Source: Halicephalobus mephisto (taxonomy: Eukaryota > Nematoda > Chromadorea > Rhabditida > Panagrolaimidae). Taken from it: 64,000 nucleotides of DNA. The notes beneath the pieces were generated by a model, which saw only the letters and a program-made list of their open reading frames with translations, was not told the DNA's origin and made no database searches. Below, one piece after another: positions 13,660 through 25,560 of the stretch (position 1 is the stretch's first letter; each line of letters begins with the position of its first letter). The stretch lies in the NCBI GenBank assembly GCA_009193035.1, contig SWDT01000024.1:372001-436000 (forward strand). Reading direction: 5' to 3'. Both the position numbers and the translations under genes were made by a program.

Positions 13660-14120
13660 GGGAAATTTCTAATCAGATAATGAAATGCGGTCGGATAGTG
13701 TCCAGAATTTCCACAAAATCGTTTTTCTCAGTCACTATCCTAACGATTTATGTTGATAGTGAAAATTGGTAAAATAGTCTATAAACTAATATTATTGTAA
13801 TAATTCCCATGAAAAGGATAGCGGGTGAAAAATAAATATTATTCAGCAAGCAATCTTGGATAGTGTCCAAAAGTTCTTTTTAGTCACTATTCTAGAGGTT
13901 CGTATTGGCAATAGAAATTGTTAGGATAGTGTCTATAGATGAGAGGAAATTATTAAAACCAGCTACTTTCTCAGAAATTTCCATTGCAACAATAGTAGGC
14001 AACAAGTAGACACTATTTCATTCAAATAAATAATTTCGGATAGTGTCCGAAAATGTTACTTTTCAGTCACTATTCTAACTATTTCTACAGACAGTGGAAA
14101 ATTGTCGAAATAATGTCTAA
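13660..14120. repeat. GATAGTG/CACTATCC array A
   Basis: At least eight copies of GGATAGTGTC or GATAGTGTCT alternate with CAGTCACTATCC/T, spaced 20-60 bp. See array D for the consensus. Confidence 0.8.
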
Positions 14121-14151
14121 GAAATAGTAAAAAGCCATTTTTTTCAGTATT

Positions 14152-14410
14152 TATTCCTACAATTGTTGAGGAAAGTCTCAAGGATACAAATCTCACCACC
14201 GCTAACAGAGTTCTCATTGACGAGTTCAAGGACCATACAACCTCCGTCATTTACATTCAATTCCAGAATCTGGTTTTTCCTCACTAATTGGATTCTGGAC
14301 TCATTCATTTCCATTCAATTTTAATCCAGAACACAGAGATCCTGCGCAAACAGGGTTTACTAGAAGTGTACCCGAATACAGTATACCTAATTCAGTTGTA
14401 AAGACGTCAC
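14152..14410 (+). pseudogene. Possible two-exon gene remnant, unrecognised
   Basis: After a TTTTTTTCAG at about 14150 the plus strand is open and GC-richer, reading IPTIVEESLKDTNLTTANRV and ending SVIYIQFQNL. A 57-nt gap bounded by GTTTTT and TCCAG then joins in frame to NTEILRKQGLLEVYPNTVYL and a TAA near 14403. No start codon or upstream exon was found and the donor is weak. It may be a true terminal pair of exons, a relic, or chance. Confidence 0.3.
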
Positions 14411-14689
14411 AAAAGAAAATACAATCGGGTTTTTATATTTATACTAATTCCTGACTTAAAAAGTCCATGAATATCTTAATTAATCTTTGACACTAAGTTG
14501 CAACTTTGCAGAGTCTATCATGGCCGCAACTGAGAGGTCAACAAAACATTGTTCGTTTTTATTCCCATCAATGAAGAAACGACTAAAACCGAAAAACAAA
14601 ATAACGAACTTACATCATTGTGTTGTAAAAATGAAATTTTGCACGAAATTATCTAAAATTCAAGATCTGAGATAATTTTTAAAATTTTC

Positions 14690-15020
14690 ATCAGATTCTA
14701 AAATATTTGAGAAATTCTGAAAAATTTCAGTTTCCAGAACTTTCTGCTGAATTTCGAAAATTTCCACGGAATTCTAGTAAATTTCAAAATCTTACTGGAT
14801 TTCGGAACGTTTTGAAATTTTCACGGAAATTCAGAAGTTTTCACAAATTTTAGAAAATTCATAAAATTCAAAAAACTTCAACAAAATTCTGATAGAATTT
14901 TTATTAGATTTCATAGAATTCTAAAATCATTCAAAAACTACAAAATTTTCATTATATTTTAGAAAATTCCAGAAGCTTTAAGAAAATTCAAATTTTAGAA
15001 ATCATACAAATTCATTTTTT
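14690..15020. other. Phased A/T-run region
   Basis: Repeated AAATTTC, TTCTAGAA and GAAAATTT words at about 10-bp spacing, like Caenorhabditis periodic A/T clusters. Similar texture occurs at 8150-8800, 27880-28100 and 53800-54110. Confidence 0.4.
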
Positions 15021-15398
15021 TATTCAAAAAATTTCAACTCCTGGGTCAATGACTAGGGAAAAAGTCAAATCATATCTCGTAATAATCCGAAAATCCCCTC
15101 TCTAAGTAAAAGCTGACGTTCCAGACTTGACGACGATGTTGTAAAAATGGATAATGAGGAATCAAAACGCAAAGTCATTTTTCCGGATAAAAACGAAGAA
15201 AACATACATCATTTTGTAACTTTTTTAACATTATCCCGCAAAAAAATACATATCCTGCGATTAAAAAATTGTAGTAGGAAAAGATTTAGAATATAGTCGG
15301 AATTATAGATAAAATCGTTTTTTGTATCCAAAAGTATTTAATGAAAATTAATATTGACAAATTCAGTGATTATACAATAAAATTATCGAAATAACGAC

Positions 15399-15525
15399 CA
15401 AAGCTGTCAATTTCCTGAAAACTTTGATTTCCGAGCCTTCTGAATTCCGAATATAACAGTTTAATTCGAATTCAGATCCCTGGATTTCCGAACTCGATTC
15501 GAAAGTTCGGAAATTGACAGCTTTA
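15399..15525. repeat. Short palindromic element
   Basis: The left end AAAGCTGTCAATTTCC is the inverse of the right end GGAAATTGACAGCTTT. The same ends, closer together, occur at 25514-25564 (AGAACTGTCGATTTTCG and its inverse). Confidence 0.65.
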
Positions 15526-15529
15526 ATAG

Positions 15530-16640
15530 TGACTAAAAAGGAGCATTTTCGGACATTATCCATGTTCGCTTATTTGAGTAGAACAGTATCCATATATTTA
15601 ATTATTATCTTCACAGTAGAAATCGATAGAATAGTGACTGATTTAGACAATTGTGAAAAAATTTCAAACACTATCCTAACAATTTTTATTACCAATATAT
15701 CATCAGGATAATGATAAATGTGAACAATTTCTCCTTCTCGTAGACACTATTCTAGTGATTTCCACTATCAATATATATCATCAGGATAATGACTAATTTA
15801 AGCAATTTTAAGAAAACTTTAGGCACTATCAAAGTGTTGGAAGTAAAAAAGACACTTGAGAAGCAAATAATTTTCAACTTTTTTTGAATAAAGTTTTATC
15901 GTTTTATAAAAGTCTTTTGTTTTTTCTTTTTTTACGTTTCTGACGTTAAACAGGTTTAAGGCGATAATAAAGGAATTATCTCCTAATTAATCGTCTAGAA
16001 CACCACAATTGCTTTTTTACAAAATAATTCCTACTTTTTAACTTATTATTTTTAAAGTAAAAATCGTCAGAATAATGAAGGGTTTGAGCTATTTCTGTCT
16101 TGTAGTGGGTAGCACTCCAACAATCTCTACTATTAATGTAAATTATTAAAATAATAACTGAAAAATATAATATTAGGATTTTTTGGACATTATTTTAGAC
16201 TTTTTGAGAATATTATGTTTATTAATTCAGGCACTATTTCAGAGCAGGAGTTACTTGGATAACGACTAATTTGAACGATTTTTGCTTTCTAGTGGACACT
16301 ATATTGAAAATTTCTACTACAAATACAAATTGTCAGAATAGTTACTACAAGTGACAATTTTCGGACACTATCTAAAATTGCTTAATCAACTATAATAATA
16401 TCCATTTTCTTGTTTTTATTTCTATAATAGAAATTACTAAAATAACGACTGGTTTTAACTACCTCTATTTTTCCATAGACACTATCCTAGCAATTTCTAC
16501 TACTGATACAAATCATCAAGATAGTGACTGAGAAAAACGATTTTGTAAATATTTTGGACACTATCCAGAAGTTTTCTTAAAAACTTAAGGAGTACTACTT
16601 AGTCACTATCCACTGAGTTAAAGAGTAGTGACTAGCAAAA
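15530..16640. repeat. GATAGTG/CACTATCC array B
   Basis: Over a dozen motif copies, including CACTATCCTAGCAATTTCTA followed by ATCATCAAGATAGTGACTGA. A diverged stretch at 15840-16070 interrupts it. Confidence 0.8.
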
Positions 16641-17689
16641 AACAATAATTCCTAAGTTAATTACTCAAAATTTTCATGATACAAGTTACACGATAGAAAT
16701 TATACATATTTAACTTGTCCGAAATTCGCATGTACCTACATCGTTTATACCCTATAAAAACAAAATTAATTATCGAAAATTCATTCCTTACAGGTGATTA
16801 ATTATCGAAAATTCATTTCTTACAGGTGACAAAGTTGGAAATAATCATGACCAAAATTTTCTTAAATTCAATTTTACAGTTAGTACAATTTTTAATTTTC
16901 GAAAATATTTCTGACAAAATTGGAGAGATATAACCCAGACCAAAAGCGAATCAAAACACCATTTAACAAGGCCAAAAGTGAACCCCATAATGAATGTTGG
17001 AATCTTCTTTTAATCCGATTAGATTCTTAACGAAGAAAGCCAGAACAATGGGAGTCTTGAAAAATTTATGAAATTTTTTTTCGGAACTGACAATTGGTTT
17101 TTACGAAAATCTATTTCTCCGAAAATAAACATGAAAAATAACACAAAAAAATACCGTACATAAAGATATAAAACTACTGTAAATCAAACTAAAAATTATT
17201 TAAGAACTTCAATTTGATTTTGGAAAATTTTTATTTTAATTGAAATTCAATTTTTTTAAGATTTATATTTTTTCGTCGCCAAAAACGGAGATAAGTAATT
17301 ATATAAAAAATACTTCTATTCAAAATTTAATATAAACAATAAAAAAAAGAAACTTATTTAACGACTTCCGAACGGAAATTTAATCTTTTTGAAATACGAT
17401 AAAATTTATGTTTTTTAAATTGAGATCAGTTTCAACTTCCAATTGTACCCTATGAGACATCGCAAAAAACCTCTACATCCTTATTACGTAACTGTCCCAC
17501 GTATATGTAGTTTATAAAATTGTCAATTTTTCTCCAGAAAATTACAAAATAATCATATTTTTAGAATTTTCAGATTGTTACGTAGTCGTGGACTTTTTGG
17601 AGATTTGACGAAATAGTCACCAAACGTGATCATTTTCAAGGGAAATGAGGGGCTAAATGGAAAAAAGGATTAATTTTTTTGAGATTCCT
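16641..17689. other. Gene-free AT-rich stretch with a short tandem duplication
   Basis: At 16765-16829 a ~33-bp block (ATTAATTATCGAAAATTCAT then TTACAGGTGA) is present twice in tandem. The rest shows no exon or repeat that I recognise. Confidence 0.5.
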
Positions 17690-18015
17690 CATCATCCAGT
17701 CACTACTCATACAGTGAATGAATAATAACTAAAATAACAAATATTCTTCTTTTCAAATAAACAATGTCGGATAGTATCTGAAATTTCCATAAAATTGTTC
17801 GAATCAGTCACTATCCTAGCAATTTGTACTAGTGGAAATTGATAGAATAGTGTTCATGAAAGAGGAATAATAGTGTAAATCAGTCACTATCCTAGTGGTC
17901 TCTACTGTAAAAAGTGCTTAAATTAATAGACATTATTGAAATAAATAATGTCGGATAGTGTCTGAAATTTCCATAAAATTGTTCGAATCAGTCACTATCC
18001 CAGCAATTTCTACCC
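17690..18015. repeat. GATAGTG/CACTATCC array C
   Basis: Contains two nearly identical ~75-bp segments (17755-17830 and 17935-18010) running from AATGTCGGATAGT through CCATAAAATTGTTCGAATCA to GTCACTATCC. Confidence 0.8.
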
Positions 18016-18377
18016 CAATGAGATAACTAATCAAGTATACATTATTTTTTTCGAAATGTTTGAATAATTTATTAGAAATTTTAATTTTGTTTATTTCAAT
18101 TTTTTAATTTCCAAAGGAAAACTAATCAAGTTCATTTTTTATATCTCAACAATATTTACTTCTTTCTTTTGAAAACCAGACCCATGAGTTGGCCGAATTT
18201 CAATAAAAATGAACAAAAAAGATGTTAATGAACATGATTAACCCTCCGCTAACGACCTTATTTATTGTATTTATTTCTTGTTTTGGGATTTATAAAGAAA
18301 GTTCAAAACAATGAATTGTCATTGACTTCTTCAAAAGTAAGATATTTTTTTTAATTTATTTTTGATTGAGTTTTCAG
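18016..18377 (+). promoter_or_regulatory. Upstream region of the small secreted-protein gene
   Basis: Contains TTTATAAAGAAA near 18290 and a donor-like AAAAGTAAGAT near 18335. The TTTTCAG directly before the ATG would close a short 5' UTR intron. Confidence 0.35.
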
Positions 18378-18692
18378 ATGCCGAAAATCTTTTTCATCGT
18401 GTTTTTTGTCCTTAAAGTGGTCTTCATTCAAGCCCTTCCGGTTCCCGAAGACTATTTCGGAAATGAAATGACTCCAGAATTCATGATCATGACAAACACG
18501 ACCGAAATGGACTTCGATCCAATGCTGATGGGGAATTCTATGAAAACTAGCTTAACGAAACTTCCAGTCGTCCGTGATGACCCAATTAAGGGTCATTCTG
18601 GAGAAATCCACATTAGAAAAAATGAACTGATGAATGATATGACAACTTTGAATCCATCCGAAGAGGAATCTGATTTCATGATAACTCCATAA
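18378..18692 (+). CDS. Small secreted protein, 104 aa, unrecognised
   Basis: The ATG follows directly on a TTTTCAG acceptor, which fixes the start and excludes the in-frame TTG upstream. Residues 1-19 (MPKIFFIVFFVLKVVFIQA) form a textbook signal peptide with cleavage before LPVPEDYFGNEM. The mature part is about 85 residues, acidic and unusually rich in Met and Thr (MTPEFMIMTNTTEMDFDPM). It has no cysteine, no membrane segment and no dibasic array. It ends SDFMITP before TAA. AATAAA-like text follows at about 18699. It stands alone between repeat blocks. I do not know the family. Confidence 0.65.
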   Translation: MPKIFFIVFFVLKVVFIQALPVPEDYFGNEMTPEFMIMTNTTEMDFDPMLMGNSMKTSLTKLPVVRDDPIKGHSGEIHIRKNELMNDMTTLNPSEEESDFMITP

Positions 18693-18756
18693 ATGTCAAA
18701 AATAAAAAAAATCGAAAATAATGAAAATTTGGATTTTTCAAACAAAGTGTAAATTG

Positions 18757-18908
18757 CTTTTCAAATAGGGTTGTAATTTGCCCGGGGAAATTGAAGAATG
18801 ATCAAGCTGCTTGGTCAACTTGGTCGGACAAATTACAATCCTTTTAATCTTAAATAATAACTGACGTTGTAATTTGACCAGGCAAATTACAACTCTATTT
18901 TCAAATTA
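18757..18908. repeat. Palindromic MITE-like element
   Basis: The left end TTTTCAAATAGGGTTGTAATTTGCC is the inverse of the right end GGCAAATTACAACTCTATTTTCAAA. A second inner pair (GGACAAATTACAATCC and GTTGTAATTTGACC) makes a double hairpin. It lies about 65 bp downstream of the secreted-protein gene. Confidence 0.75.
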
Positions 18909-19525
18909 CTAACCACGGTCATTTCAATGCTATACTGTACACAAAAAAGATACATTAAAACAGTTCTAATATATCAGGTACATTATATTTAATATCAGGT
19001 ATACTAAATTTATCGGCAGCTAGAAGCCTAGCCTGCAAGCTACTTGTAGGCTAAAGAAGCGAAGCCCTCTGCATGTCTCCCATTAGAGGCCCGGTTGACC
19101 AAAAACAAACTAGATGATAAACAGAATCCCAAGGTCCTAGGAACAGAAGGCTCGCATCGACGGATGAGTTGGATCAAAAGTACAAGGAGTTTAGTTTTAG
19201 TATATTTTGTGAACTTTGAATGTGCGATATGGGAATAAATAGAAATTTAATTCACAATTATGCAGTTTAAATTTTACATTTTGTTTATTTAGTTGGATTT
19301 TTAGAATTTTCATAATTTAATTAGCAATTTTGTAAAAGTAGATTTTTCATTTTTTATTACGGAAATTTTCAGTCATATTTGTAAATTTAATAACTTTCAT
19401 AATTGATCAGTAAGATGTAACGAAAAAATCTTCTATGGAGTTATTAAATCAACTATGGAGATTCCAGAAATCCAAATATCTAAGAAAAATGCCCATATTA
19501 TAATTACAAAATATCGAATTAAAAT
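18909..19525. other. Gene-free stretch with a GC-richer hairpin patch
   Basis: At 19020-19190 the composition is GC-richer, with a hairpin TAGCCTGCAAG-CTA-CTTGTAGGCTA near 19032-19056. No ORF, tRNA arm set or known RNA fits. Confidence 0.4.
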
Positions 19526-19530
19526 AGATG

Positions 19531-19720
19531 TGTTGTGGACGCATAGTCCCCATGACCGGAGGTATTCAGAACACCGAAGTCTTAACAGTCCCTTCTCTCC
19601 ACTAAGGAGTACAAAAGGAAACACTTCGGTGTATCGGGAGTCTTCCCCGGGTGTAGCTCTGATATTAATAATATTTGTTCCTATTTTGTATTGTGTCTCG
19701 TTCTAAGTAAAGACATAACA
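19531..19720 (+). mobile_element. Solo LTR, 190 bp, with perfect 5-bp target duplication
   Basis: Begins TGTTGTGGACGCATAG and ends AAAGACATAACA (TG...CA). It is flanked on both sides by AGATG (19526-19530 and 19721-19725). Inside it are a promoter-like GTACAAAAGG near 19610 and a poly(A)-like AGTAAAG near the end. A related copy lies at 63233-63417. No internal retroelement genes remain, so it is the product of LTR-LTR recombination. Confidence 0.85.
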
Positions 19721-19725
19721 AGATG

Positions 19726-21170
19726 TAAAATAAGTACTTTTTTGTTTATAAAAAATTACTTATTTTACTGTATTAATGTATCTCAAACTTGGGTATTTTA
19801 ATGTCCAAGTATTTGCCGTCATAATATTACAAAAATGAATAATATGTTTCGTTCTTGGCTGGTATTACATAAATTGAAAATTTTTAAAAATTTCTCAATT
19901 GAGACATGAATGAATCATGTGCTTTCGATTTTTGTCTTCCACCATGTGTTGAATCACCGTTGTCTTGTTCGATAATGTTAGTTTCATTGATTTCTATACG
20001 AATCAAGGTGAATATAACAATGAACACCTAGTCCATCGGCAGATAATGACAATTGTCTCTTTTCCATCAAGCTATCTACTTGGAAGACACAAAAGTCAGG
20101 ATTCAAGATTACAGATTACAGAAATCAGATGTTAGACTTGAAATAATTAAATTTACACACATAACCATAATGACAGTTTCTGGAAGACATGTCTTCAGAA
20201 TACTTTCAGAGAATTTATCACAGTTTTGTGATATCTTGGATTATCGCCATGTTTGACAATAAAGTACTTTAGCAAGATAAAAGCTGTCCTCACCGGATAA
20301 AGCGGGAGATCAGAAGTTGGTCTTTCACTCTCTGGTTTCCCCTCCAGATCAAGTAAACTAATTTCAGCTTACGTAAACAATATGATTTCCTTTTTTGAAT
20401 GTCGGCATCTGTTTAAAGAAATTCAAAACGGGATATCTTCCGGTGATCCATCCCCTGATAGTATATATTCGTATATGAAAGAACTCAAATCGAATCGTGT
20501 TCAGAATCTTCTGTTCTCATTCACATGCATGACCTGAGATTCAACTACACAGATCTTGACAATGTATTCTAAAAGCGGAAAAAACAGAAATGCTATAAGA
20601 GAAGTTGTTTTAAAACTTTTCGAAAAAGTAAAAGTGCAAATAAGAGGATGTTAATTTTTGTCTACATTTCAGTATTTAGGGTAATCCTTGATCGGACGTT
20701 TTTTTCACATACAAGGCCATCCTATATATCCAAATGCAACAATAAATCGACATATCTCTTTTTGTTTTTAAAAATTACTAAAATTATTATATCTTTGTGG
20801 TACTACTTTCTTCTTTGTCCTTTAAAAACATAAATTTACTAGGGTTTTTGAAATCCGATTGTGAAAGCTTTGTGATTCCGAATTCCAAAGATAAAAAATT
20901 GAATTTCAGCCGGTCTAATGGTGTCGCTGGAAATAACTATAAGAGAGATGCGATATTTTCAAAGTTCTCGATGTCTGGAATAAATAACATGTGTTCCGTT
21001 TTTATCAAAGTTGACGATCAAAGTCCAAAGTCAAAATTTGTTTTTTTCCATTAAGATAATATAGATTTTTCCTATTTCAGAAAGCTGCATCAAGTCTTAC
21101 CTAAATTGATAAACCTTGATATACCAATATTCAAGTCGTGTCTTAACACGAAAAGTTCAAATTCCGGAAT
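19726..21170. other. Gene-poor stretch with a possible coding relic
   Basis: The most protein-like piece is a 51-codon plus-strand frame at 20382-20537 (MISFFECRHLFKEIQNGISS onward). Shifting frame by one base at its stop continues it for 13 codons (LRFNYTDLDNVF). No promoter, partner exon or family is recognised. Confidence 0.3.
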
Positions 21171-21219
21171 GTCCCCACTTTGCCGGAAAAAAGTATTGCT
21201 TTTTCGGTCAAGTGGGGAC
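21171..21219. repeat. Strong hairpin
   Basis: GTCCCCACTTTGCCGGAAAAAAG faces CTTTTTCGGTCAAGTGGGGAC across a 5-nt loop. The stem is about 20 bp and imperfect. It is much more GC-rich than its surroundings. Confidence 0.7.
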
Positions 21220-21780
21220 GCTTCCAAATTTCCACCTTGATCCTTAATATTGACAAAACAGAACAAACTTCAGTATTTTTCGAATTTTTTTTAATTTTCA
21301 GAAACTGATAAAATTGCTTTCGTCTTTTTGTTGCTGATGTGATAAGTACTGATTATTGCGTTTGCAACTCCTTCGTTACCCGTGGGAAGACTATAGGTTC
21401 CTATTGTACTTACAAGTCCCACCGTGCTTATAGAGAAACTTGATGTGTTCTCTTAATTGACAAATTTTGCACAAGTAATAATTCCTCGATTTATCCGAGT
21501 AACCAAACAATAATTTTTAATGATTCAGTGTCGTTGTTTTTTTCCTTCGATTTTCGAACGGCGTAATTGCTGCAAATTGAACTTTTGTGTCTCAGAGACT
21601 TTTACGTTCAGAATCATCTCGCTTTCTGCGACAATGTTTTTTTTCTTACATAGTGGTCATAAACAAAGCAAAATTCCAACTGACTCTCAAAGCTTAAAAC
21701 TTCGAATGCATTTATCTTAGACTAGACTTTTGACTTCCCAGCCGACCGATTAATATTTTTAGGTATTCATATAAATCTTC

Positions 21781-22200
21781 CGGCAGCTGTGTGACAGTTG
21801 TTTCCTGAGCATTTATGTCCCAAATGCTTATATTGTAGTTGAAATTAGTTCAAATCAAAAACTATATATAAAAACTGTTCAAGAGCTATTCTATGTAATT
21901 TTTATCGTTTTTATATGAAGTCTGACATACACGTCTTCAAAATCCCACAAAAAGTATGTAGAATGAGGTAATCGAACCTGTAGATTCTGAATCTGATGTT
22001 GAAATTGACGATTGTTCTTCAGAATCCTGGATTCTGAAGTTTAGACTTTTATAGAGACGTCTATGCCAGACTTCCCTGTAAAAACGATAAAAATCACAGA
22101 ATGACTCTTAAATAATTTTTTTTATAATTTTTGATTTAAAATAGTTAAAATCACAATATAAGTATCTAGGACAAAAGTATCAGACTACGTTCCCAGCGGA
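21781..22200. repeat. Palindromic MITE-like element with ~130-bp inverted arms
   Basis: Left-arm landmarks CTTATATTGTAGTTGAAA, AAATCAAAAACTATA and TTTTTATCGTTTTTAT recur inverted at 22060-22200. The right end, TTCCCAGCGG, resembles the ends of the elements near 3060 and 27360, suggesting one family. Confidence 0.7.
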
Positions 22201-22576
22201 CTGGGTTATCTGGACTGACTTCGAAAATCTTAGAAAGTACAGAAGTAAATTACCTTTTTGCAATATTCACGGTGTATAAATCCTTTTTCTCGCCCATGAT
22301 TTTAGAAAGCCAATTTCCCTAGACGTATTCTCGGTTACAAACTTGGTTCTAATCCGATTAAATCCCAAACTACTAAAATTTTCTTAAAATTTATATTTTT
22401 GGAATTGTATAGTTGCCATTTCATACAACTAATTTTTGGTTATCAATTCTAATTTCATTTTCCTGAATGTCTAGCATCACTATTCATAGTATCGATGCTT
22501 ATTGAGATGATTATTCCGCCTTCTTTATTGTGCGTCCTTCCTTCCTCTGCCCTCCCACAATGCATCTTTCTTTCTC
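22201..22576. other. Gene-free stretch
   Basis: A short minus-strand frame from 22297 (MGEKKDLYTVNIAKR, then GT) has no downstream partner within a usable intron length. Nothing else seen. Confidence 0.3.
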
Positions 22577-22705
22577 CACTCGTCCCGCTGTGTGTGTTCT
22601 TTTAATTTATCCATCTCGCTGTGTGTGTCTTTCTTTCATGCAATCGTCCCGCTGTGTGTGTCTTTCTTTCTTGCAGTCGTCCCGCAGTGTGCATTTCTTC
22701 CTTTT
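22577..22705. repeat. CT/GT-rich tandem repeat, about four ~36-bp units
   Basis: Units run TCGTCCCGCTGTGTGTGTCT then TTCTTTCTTGCAG. Open frames on both strands here are by-products of the repeat. Confidence 0.75.
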
Positions 22706-23306
22706 TAAATAATCGACCAAAGTTTGCAGTTTTAGTTCGACGACTATAGGAGGTTGTCGTTTCGTATTGACGAGGACTTAGTTCCATAGTAGTTTTAGCG
22801 TATGGTTCCTTTCTCATAGCATTGATTCTGTGTTTTCTGCTTATTTATCCTTCTTTGCTTACCTTAGATACCCCTAACTTTGATCCTTTGGTTTTGACTC
22901 CTTTTACCCATTGCTTTTTTATTTGATTTTTTTTCTTTGTAAATTTGAAGCTAATAAGGACTATGGTTTGTCGTTGCATAGTTCGAGGTATTTCTGACGA
23001 AGAAAGTAATTTTAGCTTTGAAATAAATTATATTTTGCGTTTGGAACATGTTTCAGATTTGTAATTTTAGTTTATTAAATATTTTAAAAAATCGAATTAT
23101 ATATAACCTATATAAAAAGTAAATTTAAAATATAAACAAAATTTTGAAGTAAATAATCGGAAATTCATTGTTTTTCCAACACTCAATAACGGAATTCCAT
23201 ACTTTTATCTAATTTTTCTCTCCAGAAGAAATTCAACAAAAACGGATTCTGAATAATTATTCTATAGTTCACAAAGTGAGCTACAATTTGTCAAACTCGA
23301 CCTAAT

Positions 23307-23752
23307 AAGGGAAGTGCGTTTACTCTAAGTGACCTTTTGAAATGAGTTATGTACCGTTTTGCAGCTCTTGAAATGTATATTCAGAATCTGTTTCTGCTGA
23401 ACGCTCTTCCGAAATGCGCAAATTAGTAAAAAAGTATAAAATTATATCAACTCCAAAGGGACCCTTTGGTGTATAAGGTTTATTTTTTGATACACTTGTT
23501 TCCTACATTAAGTATAAAGGTTTGAGTAATTTTTGTTTATAGTTAGGTGTAAATACCAAACTGATTATGATTATTCAGTTAACTTTTAAAAAAGGAAACA
23601 CGTAAAAATTCAATGCAAAACTTCGTAGTTTTCACCGATTATTACTCCAGAAGAGCGCTCGGCAGAAACAGATTCTGAATATACATTTCAAGAGCTGCAA
23701 AACGGTACATAACTCATTTCAAAAGGTCACTTAGAGTAAACGCACTTCCCTT
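23307..23752. mobile_element. MITE with ~105-bp terminal inverted repeats
   Basis: The left arm 23307-23411 starts AAGGGAAGTGCGTTTACTCT. The right arm 23648-23752 ends with the exact inverse. The arms match almost perfectly over 105 bp (shared inner text GAAATGAGTTATGTACCG and TTCAGAATCTGTTTCTG). The 236-bp centre has no coding potential. A diverged relative lies at 61959-62436. No clear target duplication was seen. Confidence 0.85.
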
Positions 23753-24583
23753 GTGAATAAAATTACTCTCCATGTGAGGTAGAAATACGAGGAAGGGAAA
23801 TACAAATTGTGAGTGAAACAGACCCTACTGAATATCCAGACAAGCAAATTTTAAATTTGCTAAGAAAAACTACGACATGGCACTTTAATGCTCCATTCTA
23901 TCAAGATTGAAAATCAGAATGGGACGTTGGAATTTAATACATCCATATTCAGACCAAAATACAAATCGCAAGTCGTTAAACGCGAAAAGTCCAAACTTCA
24001 ACGTCGAAATTTAAATTTCCGTGATAATACATCACTGGAAGGTTGTTTTCTGATTCAGAAATTGATATACTAAGTGCCATCAATTCAGACAAAGCAGGTT
24101 TTTGAAATTGAAAAAATCCGCGAATTTTGACTCAGAATTCGAAGTCTACATTTGAACTGCGCTAATTCACAACTTTGATATATGAAACAGTCTGGAATTT
24201 CAATTGTCGTCATAATTGCAGCAACTGAAGACTTCCATAATGTCATACGCAGAAGCAATTTTTCATATTGACGTTTTTTCTCCTTTCGGCGACTATTTGA
24301 GTGATTGGTCGCATGACTGCAGACATGACTTTTGAGAAACGAAAAATCAGGTCTTTCATGTTCTTGGTCATATGACTGAATGTACTTTAATTAAAGTATC
24401 GTCATATCTCAGTATCGATGAAATTTATTAATATGAGCTTATAATTTGACAATGATGAAATCAACTCAAATGAGCCTTGAACTAATATGAGTTAAGTATT
24501 TTTTATCTCGAAAATAACGACTTCTTAACTGAGTCGCTATTGACATTTGATGAGCAGCTTCAACAATATTCAAAAAAAGTGAT

Positions 24584-25560
24584 TTATAATTTCTTAATCG
24601 AAATTGACGAAAATGCCATTTCAATATTTACTTTTTTGCTAGTATTCCACTGGAAATTCTGACTTAATGCTCGCTCACTACTCTGTAAAAATTTATGGAA
24701 AACCTTCAATATGTTAGTTGTTACGTCGTAAACTTGAGTCGTGTGCCAAATGGATGAAGATAAAGTATGTGTCGGCAGATGTCCAATAGGATCGCAGCAG
24801 TTGTAAAAGTACGAGACTATTAACACAACAAGTACATTCTCAAAGTTCTTCACAATCCTTCGTATCTTCAAGGCCTGGTTTCCAAATGATCAAAATCTAG
24901 TCTAAATTAGCTGTTTTTAACAATATCCCAAATATCATTGTCATTTAACATCAATCGATATCTGCTTCAATGTACCAACTGTGTTATTTACGCCTATTCA
25001 AGGACTTCCAATGCATGAGTGGTTCTACTGATAATCTGAGAGAGGTGGCCTCAAGTATTATCATCGCCTGTTTGACAGCTGCTTCTCTACTTTCCATCCT
25101 ACTTAACCTAGTTCCATAAATGAATATATAAGCATATCGTGCTATTATACACAACGAAATTCCAACTATTGTCGGCATAAAACTACATATTTCCGGTCGA
25201 GACCGAAAATTAGAATTTACCAACTTTTACGAATTTTCAAAGATATCTAATACATCTTGGGTACTTCTACAATTTTGTATGATGTTCTGTATCTTATTCA
25301 AAGACCGTATACAAGGACGGTAATTGAAGGTTGATTTCTTTAGTTATTGAGAAACTAAAACATATTGGGCAAATCTTCTATGTAGATATTTGCCATGCTA
25401 TTGATATACACCAAGTCTTTCAACAAGGTATGTCTATCGATATTGCGACTTACGTATAGTATGAAGAGATACAGGAATAAAACTAAAAGAACAAGTTTGC
25501 TTTTATAATTGTTGCCAGAACTGTCGATTTTCGAACTTGAATTGGTTCGGAATTGACAGC
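24584..25560 (-). pseudogene. Degenerate membrane-protein-like fragments
   Basis: Minus-strand pieces read as if from a multi-pass protein: a hydrophobic run KLVLLVLFLYLFILY followed by a GTAAGT donor (~25500-25455), PTIVGISLCIIARYAYIFIY (~25190-25115) leading into an amphipathic stretch, and VLVVLIVSYFYNCCDPIGHL (~24840-24775). They do not join into one open frame and stops separate them. A decayed chemoreceptor is possible, but no family motif is clear. Confidence 0.25.

Noticed and set aside
13660..18015. CRISPR-like array (regular short repeats with spacers)
   Set aside because: Repeats alternate in strand, are imperfect and unevenly spaced, and the genome is a nematode's.
19455..19706. 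83-codon plus and 63-codon minus frames
   Set aside because: They lie mainly across the solo LTR boundary and have no gene context.
22602..22817. 71-codon minus-strand frame with GRLQERKTHTA repeats
   Set aside because: Follows the ~36-bp CT/GT tandem repeat; both strands are open there.
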